Shown here: positions 1 through 5,704 of the stretch, one piece after another | Numbering within the stretch: the first letter of the stretch is position 1 | How the letters are laid out: each line of letters opens with the position of its first letter | Source of the DNA: Wenzhouxiangella sp. | GTDB taxonomy: Bacteria > Pseudomonadota > Gammaproteobacteria > Xanthomonadales > Wenzhouxiangellaceae | Length of the DNA: 5,972 bases | Direction: 5' to 3' | NCBI GenBank assembly: GCA_007119095.1 | Contig: SKQI01000206.1 | Coordinates: 1-5,972 of the forward strand | Notes under the pieces: generated by a model | What the model was told of the DNA's origin: nothing | The model's input: only the letters and a program-made list of their open reading frames with translations | The model's database searches: none | Position numbers and translations under genes: made by a program

Positions 1-1
1 G

Positions 2-1276
2 TACCTGCCGCAGCCACAGCAGCCGCTGGAGTTCGAGTTTTCCGGACAGCGCGAGGGCCAGGAATACTGGCGCCTGCAACGGATGACCTTGACCGACCCC
101 GGAGCGCTTCAGCTGACCGGCAGTGCCCTGCTGGAACTTGGCGAGGATGGGCTCGAACTGCGCACGCTTGAGCTCGAAAGCATGGATATCAAGATGCCCT
201 TGTTCTGGGAGCGCTGGGCAGATGGCCCCGCCGCCCAGGCCGGGTTTGGTGATTTGCAAACCCGGGGCGATCTGCGGGGACATGCAAGCTGGAATCTGGA
301 ACAAGGTTGGTCCGGCAGTATCCGGATTGATCGAATGGACCTGGCGGATCCGGATGGTCGCCTTCAGCTGGGGGCGCTGTCGGGTGGGCTGGCTTTGCGA
401 CCAGAGGGGCTTGAAAGTGACCTGTCATGGCAGGCACTGGCAGTCTACGGCCTGCCGTTTGGCCCATCCCGGCTGCGGCTGGGTGGCAAGGGCAACGGCG
501 TCGCCCTGCTGCAGCCGCTGGAGCTGCCGCTGCTTGATGGTGCCGTCGTGGTCGACAGCCTGCAGTGGCACAGGGGCGAAGCTGAGCAGCCTGAGCTGAG
601 AATGGACGCCCGAATCCGACCCTTGAGCCTGACCCGATTGACCCGTCAGCTGGGCTGGCCAGAATTCGGCGGTCAGCTGTCGGGGGAGTTCCCCGGCATT
701 GTTTATGCCGATGAGCGTCTGGCTTTTACCGGCGGCATTGTTGTCCAGGCCTTCTCCGGGACTATCGAGCTCGACGAGCTGTCGATCGAGCGACCCTTCG
801 GGACCTTGCCCGCGCTGGCCGCCCAGGTTCGGATCACCCGGCTGGACCTGCTGGAGCTTACCGGGGCATTCAATTTCGGTCGCATGGAAGGCCAGGCCTC
901 GGGCTGGATGCGTGATCTGCGGCTGCTGGATTGGCGACCGGTAAGAATGGATACCCGCCTGTTTACCCATGAAGATGTTCCGCGCCGCCGAATCAGCCAG
1001 CGGGCCGTGGAAAACCTCTCCAGCCTGGGCGGTGCCGGCGGCGCCTTGATCTCGGGTACGGTGCTTCGGGTGTTTGAGGACTTTCCGTATCGTCGGGCAG
1101 GGTTGGCCTGTCGCCTGGCCAATAATATCTGCCACATTGATGGCGTGGCGCCGCACGAATCGGGCGGCTTTTTTATCGTCGAAGGCAGGGCGCTGCCCCG
1201 ACTGGACATCATTGGTCATCGCCGCCTGGTCGACTGGCCGCAGCTGGTTGCCCAGCTTGAGGCGATGCTGGAGTAA
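2..1276 (+). CDS. AsmA/YdbH-like conserved hypothetical protein, C-terminal part (5' end cut by window edge)
   Basis: The frame is open from the left edge (first complete codon at base 2) to TAA at 1274-1276, giving 424 visible residues. The true start lies outside the window, so the ATG at 83 is probably internal. The sequence is rich in short amphipathic beta-strand-like stretches with repeated L/G/D patterns and has no membrane helix or catalytic motif. That fits the repeating beta architecture of AsmA/YdbH-type envelope proteins, which are often implicated in lipid transport between membranes. The last 120 or so residues are the best conserved-looking part: RRISQRAVENLSSLGG, an FPYRRAGLACRL stretch, CHIDGVAP, and a VDWPQLVAQLEAM tail. 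This resembles the C-terminus of large gammaproteobacterial conserved hypothetical proteins, as I recall them. Two cysteines (in LACRL and NICHI) sit close together near the end. The gene converges on corB with a 20-base gap. The reading frame is secure; the family assignment is an inference from composition and recalled resemblance. Confidence 0.72.
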   Translation, partial: YLPQPQQPLEFEFSGQREGQEYWRLQRMTLTDPGALQLTGSALLELGEDGLELRTLELESMDIKMPLFWERWADGPAAQAGFGDLQTRGDLRGHASWNLEQGWSGSIRIDRMDLADPDGRLQLGALSGGLALRPEGLESDLSWQALAVYGLPFGPSRLRLGGKGNGVALLQPLELPLLDGAVVVDSLQWHRGEAEQPELRMDARIRPLSLTRLTRQLGWPEFGGQLSGEFPGIVYADERLAFTGGIVVQAFSGTIELDELSIERPFGTLPALAAQVRITRLDLLELTGAFNFGRMEGQASGWMRDLRLLDWRPVRMDTRLFTHEDVPRRRISQRAVENLSSLGGAGGALISGTVLRVFEDFPYRRAGLACRLANNICHIDGVAPHESGGFFIVEGRALPRLDIIGHRRLVDWPQLVAQLEAMLE

Positions 1277-1296
1277 GTGCCCAGCGCCCCTCGATG

Positions 1297-2574
1297 CTAC
1301 TCGTCAGGCGCTTCTTCGCTCTGCGTCTCCCAGACTCTGGCCTTGCGGATGCGATTGTCGGCAATATCAACGATGGTGAAAATCAGATTGCCGATACGCA
1401 GGCTGGTGCGGCCGTCGGGCAGTGATTCCAGCTGTTCCAGGATGAGGCCATTGACCGTCTTTGCCCCGGCGGTGGGCAATTGCCAGTTCAGGCGCCGGTT
1501 TAGCATGCGGACCGTGGTGCTGCCGTCAACCAGCCAGGAACCGTTTTCCTGCTTGCGCAACAAGCGCTGTCTGCCGGCGCCCTCTGTCGTGTATTCACCG
1601 ACGATCTCTTCGAGGATATCGTCCAGGGTCACCAGGCCCTGGATGTCTCCATATTCATCAACGACCAGGCCCATGCGGCGCTCGCGGCCCTGGAATTCCA
1701 GCAATTGCTGGGTCAGCGGTGTGCCCTCGGGTATGAAATAGGGCCGGCGGATCACTTTCAGCAAGGTATCCATGTCAAGCCGGTTCTGGGCCAGCTTGGT
1801 CAGCACGGTTCGGATGTGCAGCAGGCCGACGATGTTCTCCAGCGAGCCGCGCCACACCGGCATCCGGGTGTAGATCGACTGGGTCAGGCTCTGCAGTATG
1901 TCTTCCCAGTCCTCATCCAGATCAATGCCGACAATATCCTGACGCGGCACCATGACATCATCGACTGTCCCGTGCTCCAGGTCGAGGATATTGATCAGCA
2001 TTTGCTGGTGATCCATCGAGATGTTCCTGCCACCCTCCTTGACCAGCGTGCGCAATTCGTCTCGGTTGAGGGCTTCGGCCTGAATGGCGTCGTTCTTTAT
2101 CCCGAAGGCTTTCAACAGCACGTTGGCCATCATGTTGATCAACCAGACCAGCGGGTAAAGCATCTTCAGCAAAGGGGTCAGCACGTAGCTTGCCGGGTAG
2201 GCGATCCGCTGCGGATGCAGGGCAGCCACGGTTTTTGGTGCCAGCTCGGCAAAGATCAGAATGACGACCGTCAGAATGACCGTCGACACCCAGATGCCTG
2301 CCTCGCCCAGCAGGCGCAGCGCAATGACCGTGGCGATCGAGGCGGCCAGGATATTGACCAGGTTGTTTCCCAGCAGGATCAAACCGAACATGCGATCCGG
2401 CTTGCTCAGCAGGCGCTGGGCAAGACGCGCGCCCCGATGCCCGGATTGTGCCTGGTGGCGCAGTCGGTAGCGATTGAGCGCGACCAGGCCTGTTTCGGAA
2501 CTGGAGAAGAATGCCGACAGAACGATCAGCAGGGCCAGCAGAGCGAACAGCGTGGTCAGCGAGAGCTCGATCAT
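1297..2574 (-). CDS. corB: CorB/YfjD-like CNNM transporter protein (DUF21 + CBS pair + CorC_HlyC domain)
   Basis: This 425-residue inner-membrane protein of the CNNM/CorC family (HlyC/CorC-type) is linked to Mg2+ and Co2+ homeostasis. The DUF21 membrane domain covers residues 1-150 or so. Its first helix ends in FFSSSETG (22-29), the polar SxSE motif implicated in ion binding, and is followed by GNNLVNI (69-75) and FAELAPKT (108-115). A CBS pair follows (about 200-320): DDVMVPRQD near 205-213 and VVDEYGDIQGLVTLDDILEE at 304-323. The CorC_HlyC domain is about 335-415. Length is close to E. coli YfjD (about 428). The ATG at 2574 is preferred because the family motif pattern starts there, it follows a GGTGA Shine-Dalgarno-like sequence, and it begins 8 bases after the ypjD stop. 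The frame is open upstream to a GTG at 2733, but that extension is unrelated sequence lying inside ypjD. It is probably co-transcribed with ypjD. Confidence 0.95.
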   Translation of the reverse strand: MIELSLTTLFALLALLIVLSAFFSSSETGLVALNRYRLRHQAQSGHRGARLAQRLLSKPDRMFGLILLGNNLVNILAASIATVIALRLLGEAGIWVSTVILTVVILIFAELAPKTVAALHPQRIAYPASYVLTPLLKMLYPLVWLINMMANVLLKAFGIKNDAIQAEALNRDELRTLVKEGGRNISMDHQQMLINILDLEHGTVDDVMVPRQDIVGIDLDEDWEDILQSLTQSIYTRMPVWRGSLENIVGLLHIRTVLTKLAQNRLDMDTLLKVIRRPYFIPEGTPLTQQLLEFQGRERRMGLVVDEYGDIQGLVTLDDILEEIVGEYTTEGAGRQRLLRKQENGSWLVDGSTTVRMLNRRLNWQLPTAGAKTVNGLILEQLESLPDGRTSLRIGNLIFTIVDIADNRIRKARVWETQSEEAPDE

Positions 2575-2582
2575 TTCACCGG

Positions 2583-3419
2583 TCAGTGAATCAGGCTTTG
2601 GGCTGGGCCGCTCCAGCTGCGATCGAGAATGAGCTCCAGGACCAGTCGACTGCCGAAATAAGCCAGGGCCAGCGCGATCATGGCTGCCAACGCCCAGTTG
2701 ACGGCGCGGCGGCCGCGCCAGCCGAACCACCAACGCCCGCCCAGCAGCAAGCCGAACAACAGCCAGGAGAGTATCGACAGGACCGTTTTGTGGGCCAGGT
2801 GCTGGGCCATCAGATCATCCACATAAACCAGGCCGGTGAGCAGGCTTAACGAGAGAATCAGCCAGCCGCTCAGGATCAGTCGGAACATGATTGTTTCAAT
2901 CGTGGACAGCGGCGGCAGCAATTCGAGCTGCCGCAGCGGCCTGGGGTGGCGAAGCATGTAATCCTGGATCGCTACCAAAATGGCATTGATGGCGGCAATG
3001 CTGAGCAGGCTGTAGGCCAGCAGCGAGCTGAAAACATGGACTTCCAGCATTGCCGACCAGCGGCCCAGAATCATGGGCGAGGGCGCTGTCAGCCATTGCA
3101 GCCAGACAACCAGCGCGGCTCCCGGAAAGGCAATGATCCCGGCTTCGAGATTGCGCATGCGGATGCTGCCCAGCAGCATCACCAGCACGATAACCCAGGC
3201 CGCCAGGCTCAGGCTGTTGAGAAAATTCACATCCCAGCCCAGCGGAGTCGCCATGCTGAGCCACAGCACAGCCGCATGCAGCAGCATGGCAAGGACGCCA
3301 AGCACAGCACCCAACCTGCGCAGAGTGGCACGGGTATGAAAGAAGCCCAGCGCCAGGCAGGTGCCGGCGGCCAGGTAAACCAGGCCGGTCAACAGTGACA
3401 AAATGGAAAGCACTGACAC
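2583..3419 (-). CDS. ypjD: YpjD family inner-membrane protein (cytochrome c assembly/CcsA-like)
   Basis: This 278-residue polytopic protein has about eight predicted membrane helices (near 5-25, 36-55, 65-83, 93-110, 125-150, 180-200, 211-228 and 240-263). It closely follows recalled E. coli YpjD: the LPPLSTIETIMF loop (168-179), TGLVYVDDL (195-203), HKTVLSILSW (210-219), GWRGRRAV (233-240) and LAYFGSRLV (252-260). YpjD belongs to the CcsA/CcmC-type cytochrome c assembly superfamily. Histidines H48, H128 and H210 lie where heme-handling members keep histidines, but the WWD-type tryptophan motif is absent, so a role in heme delivery is unproven. The start is GTG at 3417-3419 with only a weak GAG as ribosome site; a second in-frame GTG two codons later is an alternative. 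The frame has a stop at 3447-3449 just upstream. It is the first gene of a unit with corB and diverges from ffh, as in enterobacteria. Confidence 0.92.
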   Translation of the reverse strand: MSVLSILSLLTGLVYLAAGTCLALGFFHTRATLRRLGAVLGVLAMLLHAAVLWLSMATPLGWDVNFLNSLSLAAWVIVLVMLLGSIRMRNLEAGIIAFPGAALVVWLQWLTAPSPMILGRWSAMLEVHVFSSLLAYSLLSIAAINAILVAIQDYMLRHPRPLRQLELLPPLSTIETIMFRLILSGWLILSLSLLTGLVYVDDLMAQHLAHKTVLSILSWLLFGLLLGGRWWFGWRGRRAVNWALAAMIALALAYFGSRLVLELILDRSWSGPAQSLIH

Positions 3420-3455
3420 AGTGGGCTCGTTTGGGTCGTTGTCTGTTCAGCGGCC

Positions 3456-3484
3456 AGTATAATGACTGTTAGTTCTCTACCCAA
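3456..3484 (-). promoter_or_regulatory. Predicted sigma70-type promoter of ypjD-corB
   Basis: Read on the minus strand, a -35-like TTGGGT (3484-3479) is followed after exactly 17 bases by a -10 TATACT (3461-3456), 5 of 6 matches to consensus. Transcription would start near 3449, leaving a leader of about 30 bases before the GTG at 3419. The -10 box overlaps that of the ffh promoter on the other strand. Predicted from sequence only. Confidence 0.6.
3458..3463 (+). promoter_or_regulatory. Predicted -10 element of the ffh promoter (TATAAT)
   Basis: A perfect TATAAT consensus lies 43 bases before the ffh ATG, inside the only intergenic gap available to drive ffh. No good -35 box stands 16-18 bases upstream (GTCGTT or TCGTTG are the best), and there is no TG extended -10 motif. 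The expected transcription start is near 3470, giving a leader of about 37 bases. Confidence 0.6.
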
Positions 3485-3491
3485 CCATTAA

Positions 3492-3498
3492 AAGTAGG
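3492..3498 (+). promoter_or_regulatory. Ribosome binding site of ffh
   Basis: AAGTAGG differs at one base from the ideal AAGGAGG and sits 8 bases before the ATG at 3507. This supports that start codon. Confidence 0.6.
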
Positions 3499-3506
3499 CG
3501 CCAAAC

Positions 3507-4889
3507 ATGTTCGACCAACTCAGCAAACGCCTGACTGGCTCACTGGACCGTCTGCGCGGACGCGGCAAACTGACCGAGGAAAACATTCGGGAGGCAATGC
3601 GGGAAGTCCGGATTGCCCTGCTGGAGGCCGACGTTGCCTTGCCGGTGGTCAAGGATTTCATCGCTCAGACCACGCAGCGCGCCGTGGGTCAGGAGGTGGT
3701 TGGCAGCCTCAAGCCTGGCCAGGCTTTGGTCAAGGTGGTGCACGAGGAGCTGAAGCGGGTTCTGGGCGATACCCAGGCTGAACTAAAGCTGGATCAGTCC
3801 GCGCCGGTGGTTGTGTTGTTGGCCGGTCTGCAGGGTGCGGGCAAGACCACCACGGCCGGCAAGCTGGCGCGCTTGCTCAAGGAGCGCCACCGCAAGAAAG
3901 TGCTGCTGGCCAGCTGCGATATCTATCGACCGGCCGCCATTGACCAGCTGGAGCTGCTGGCCAGTCAGGTCGATGCCGACTTTTTCCGCGCAGCCAGCAC
4001 CAATGATGCGGTCACGATTGCCAACGAGTCGGTGGAACAGGCCCGGCGCAGCTTTGCGGACGTCCTGATTCTCGATACCGCCGGCCGACTGGCCGTGGAC
4101 GAGGCGATGATGGACGAAATTCGCCGCGTTCATGCCGCCGTCAATCCGGCTGAAGTGCTGTTTGTCGTTGACAGCATGACGGGGCAGGACGCTGCCAATA
4201 CCGCCCGCGCTTTTCACGAGGCCTTGCCGCTGACCGGCGTGGTGCTGACGAAGACCGATGGTGATGCGCGCGGCGGCGCCGCGCTGTCGGTTCGACAGAT
4301 TACCGGCGCGCCGATCAAGTTCCTTGGTACGGGGGAAAAGCTTGATGGTCTGGAGCCGTTCCATCCAGACCGGCTCGCGTCTCGTATTCTCGGCATGGGC
4401 GATGTCCTCAGCCTGGTCGAGGAAGTCGAACGCAAGGTTGACCAGAAGCATGCCCAAAAGCTGGCCAGCAAGGTGGGTAAAGGCTCGAAGCGCTTCGGCA
4501 TGGACGACATGCGCGACCAGCTTCAGCAAATGCAGAACCTGGGCGGTCTGGGTTCGCTGATGGACAAGCTGCCTGGCATGAATCGGCTGCCGGAGGCGGC
4601 CAAGGCGCAGATGGACGATCGCCAGACCCGGCGCATGATCGCCATCATCAACTCCATGACCCCGAACGAGCGTCGCTACCCGGATTTGATCAAAGGCTCG
4701 CGCAAGCGCCGTATCGCCTCCGGCTCAGGCACCCAGATACAGGACGTCAATCGCCTGCTCAAGCAGCACAAGCAAATGCAGAAAATGATGAAAAAGGTCG
4801 GCAACAAGAGCGCCATGGCCAAACTGATGAAGCGCCTGCCCGGCGGTGGTGGCATGCCTGGCGGCGGAATGCCGGGCGGGTTCCGCTAA
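3507..4889 (+). CDS. ffh: Signal recognition particle protein Ffh (SRP54 GTPase)
   Basis: Ffh binds 4.5S RNA and signal sequences emerging from ribosomes, and with the receptor FtsY delivers nascent membrane and secreted proteins to the translocon. The protein has 460 residues (E. coli Ffh about 453). The helical N domain is about 1-95 and includes ALLEADVALPVV (37-48). The GTPase G domain shows the P-loop GLQGAGKTT (107-115), DIYRPAA (138-144), DTAGR (190-194), TKTDGDARGG (248-257) and GTGEK (274-278), all intact. The methionine-rich M domain (about 300-460) holds the RNA-binding segment from NSMTPNERR (382-390) to SGSG (405-408), and a Gly/Met tail at 444-460. The ATG start has a good ribosome site and the family N-terminus (MFDQLSKRL). 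It is transcribed divergently from ypjD. Unlike in E. coli, rpsP does not follow. The gene looks complete and ordinary. Confidence 0.99.
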   Translation: MFDQLSKRLTGSLDRLRGRGKLTEENIREAMREVRIALLEADVALPVVKDFIAQTTQRAVGQEVVGSLKPGQALVKVVHEELKRVLGDTQAELKLDQSAPVVVLLAGLQGAGKTTTAGKLARLLKERHRKKVLLASCDIYRPAAIDQLELLASQVDADFFRAASTNDAVTIANESVEQARRSFADVLILDTAGRLAVDEAMMDEIRRVHAAVNPAEVLFVVDSMTGQDAANTARAFHEALPLTGVVLTKTDGDARGGAALSVRQITGAPIKFLGTGEKLDGLEPFHPDRLASRILGMGDVLSLVEEVERKVDQKHAQKLASKVGKGSKRFGMDDMRDQLQQMQNLGGLGSLMDKLPGMNRLPEAAKAQMDDRQTRRMIAIINSMTPNERRYPDLIKGSRKRRIASGSGTQIQDVNRLLKQHKQMQKMMKKVGNKSAMAKLMKRLPGGGGMPGGGMPGGFR

Positions 4890-4920
4890 TCAAGATTCAA
4901 TCGCCTTGGACGCGATCGCT

Positions 4921-4938
4921 CGCCCAGCCTGATGGGCG
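4921..4938 (+). terminator. Small hairpin after ffh, possible weak terminator
   Basis: CGCCCA and TGGGCG form a perfect 6-base-pair GC-rich stem around a 6-base loop, 31 bases after the ffh stop. The following TCTTGCTC is only partly T-rich, so intrinsic termination would be inefficient. It could equally be an attenuator, an RNA end-protecting hairpin, or chance. Confidence 0.35.
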
Positions 4939-4962
4939 TCTTGCTCGGGAAGAAATAGGGCC

Positions 4963-5247
4963 ATGAACTGGACAACTGCAGGCCTGCTGCTGGTCTTCCT
5001 GGTTCACCTGGTCGTTTTCGCCATCCTCGGCCTTCGCCGTCGGCAGGGCTATTACCTTGCGCTGGTCGTCACTTTCTCGCTACTGAGTGCGGCGATGGCG
5101 TTCCGCCTGTGGTGGCCGGAACTCAGTGTAGGAGATTGGCCGGTGAGTCAGCTCTTGCGGGCTATGGCTTGGAATGCCGCTGTAGTTTCAATCACCTGGG
5201 GGCTGGCACGTTTTGTCAGCCGTCGCCGTGCGCTACGGGAACCTTAG
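4963..5247 (+). CDS. Small three-helix membrane protein of unknown function
   Basis: I do not recognise this 94-residue protein. It has three likely membrane helices, at about 5-24, 29-48 and 65-84. Arginines at 25-27 and the basic C-terminal tail (RFVSRRRALR, 83-92) suggest that the first loop and the C-terminus face the cytoplasm, with the N-terminus and the WPELSVGDW loop (51-59) outside. There is no signal peptidase site, cysteine, or recognisable catalytic motif. The second half is rich in tryptophan (W50, W51, W59, W70, W79). The start at ATG 4963 is supported by a GGGAAG sequence 9 bases upstream. The gene follows ffh by 73 bases on the same strand with a weak hairpin between them, so it may be read through from ffh. 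Its TAG stop overlaps the stop of the convergent regulator. It is probably a real gene given length, spacing and membrane-like composition, but no function can be assigned. Confidence 0.7.
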   Translation: MNWTTAGLLLVFLVHLVVFAILGLRRRQGYYLALVVTFSLLSAAMAFRLWWPELSVGDWPVSQLLRAMAWNAAVVSITWGLARFVSRRRALREP

Positions 5248-5582
5248 TCCGGGCTGCAGAACTGCTCGTACAGCTCGGCCATGATGGCCTGAACTTCGAT
5301 ACTGGCGAGAGAATAGTAGATCGTCTGCTGCTCGCGCCGCGTCTGGACCAGGCCGCTGTTGCGCAGCACGGCCAAGTGCTGGGAAAGCGCTGACTGGCTC
5401 AAGGGCAGGTGCTGATTGAGTTCACTGACTGACAGTTCCGCGTCGAGCAGATGGCAAAGAATCATCAAGCGATGCGGGTTTGCCATCAGTTTCAGAAACT
5501 GGGCGGCCTGCTCAGCGTGCCGCTCCATTTCCTCGGGCGGCGGGCGGAGTCGCTTCCTGTACTGATGTGTTACCTCGTCCAT
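5244..5582 (-). CDS. ArsR/SmtB-family transcriptional regulator, BigR/YgaV-like with two sensor-type cysteines
   Basis: This is a 112-residue winged-helix repressor. The core runs from EQAAQFLKLMANPHRLMILC (24-43), through the recognition helix region LSQSALSQHLAVLRNSG (61-77), to the wing TRREQQTIYYSL (81-92) and a C-terminal dimerisation helix. No clear metal-binding site such as the ArsR CxC motif is present. Its only cysteines are C43, in the helix after NPHRL, and C109, near the C-terminus. They match the placement of the cysteine pair in BigR, SqrR and E. coli YgaV, which forms disulfide or polysulfide links on oxidation or sulfide stress and releases DNA. A sulfur/redox-sensing role is therefore plausible, but inferred. 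The ATG at 5582 is preferred; an internal ATG at residue 19 is possible. The gene diverges from icmF and converges with the small membrane gene, overlapping it by 4 bases. Confidence 0.93.
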   Translation of the reverse strand: MDEVTHQYRKRLRPPPEEMERHAEQAAQFLKLMANPHRLMILCHLLDAELSVSELNQHLPLSQSALSQHLAVLRNSGLVQTRREQQTIYYSLASIEVQAIMAELYEQFCSPD

Positions 5583-5588
5583 CCTTTA

Positions 5589-5594
5589 ATTATG
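5589..5594 (-). promoter_or_regulatory. Predicted -10 element of the ArsR-family gene, possibly giving a leaderless mRNA
   Basis: On the minus strand CATAAT (5594-5589) matches the -10 consensus at 5 of 6 bases and ends 6 bases before the ATG, so transcription would begin at or next to the start codon. An AAAGG abuts the ATG with no spacer, too close for a normal ribosome site. The -35 region is poor (GTGCAA at 17-base spacing). Confidence 0.42.
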
Positions 5595-5598
5595 TAAT
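5589..5598. promoter_or_regulatory. Short AT-rich palindrome, candidate operator for the ArsR-family regulator
   Basis: ATTATGTAAT reads as ATTA-TG-TAAT, a perfect inverted repeat of 4+4 bases around a 2-base centre. It covers the predicted -10 box of the regulator gene. ArsR-family repressors of the BigR type bind AT-rich inverted repeats overlapping promoters, so autoregulation is plausible. The arms are short and the site could be chance in an AT-rich promoter. Confidence 0.35.
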
Positions 5599-5668
5599 AG
5601 TCAGGAATGAATTGCACCTGTTTTCCGGTTCAGGCGGGTTTCGAGATGCCCGTTGAAGGGCCTCAGGC

Positions 5669-5674
5669 TACAAT
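5669..5674 (+). promoter_or_regulatory. Predicted -10 element of icmF
   Basis: TACAAT matches the consensus at 5 of 6 bases and lies 30 bases before the ATG at 5705, giving a leader of about 24 bases. No convincing -35 box is found at 16-18 bases; TTGAAG (5653-5658) is too close. The promoter may need an activator or be weak. Confidence 0.42.
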
Positions 5675-5704
5675 AGAAGGCTTTCCAGAGCCACTTTGTC
5701 TCCC

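Noticed and set aside
425..1219. 264-codon open frame on - opposite the AsmA-like gene
   Set aside because: Low-complexity Q/G/P-rich translation with no motif, antisense to a continuous and plausible + frame that is open from the left edge.
1277..1296. Bidirectional terminator between the AsmA-like gene and corB
   Set aside because: The 20-base gap has no inverted repeat or T/A tract that could act as an intrinsic terminator.
1705..2589. Long open frame on + (294 codons) opposite corB
   Set aside because: It lies antisense to a well supported corB; the translation is rich in Q, H and D with no domain, typical of the complementary strand of a GC-rich gene.
2575..2733. N-terminal extension of corB to a GTG at 2733
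   Set aside because: The extra 53 residues overlap the ypjD coding sequence and do not look like a membrane or family N-terminus; ATG 2574 fits the family length and has a ribosome site.
3783..4529. 248-codon open frame on - within ffh
   Set aside because: Antisense shadow of the G and M domains of ffh, with no recognisable protein features.
4912..4919. GCGATCGC palindrome between ffh and the small membrane gene
   Set aside because: A single 8-base palindrome with no partner copies seen here; most likely chance in GC-rich DNA.
4890..4962. 4.5S SRP RNA (ffs) sought near ffh
   Set aside because: No GGAAGGAAGCAGCC-like core or long hairpin is present in this gap or elsewhere in the window.
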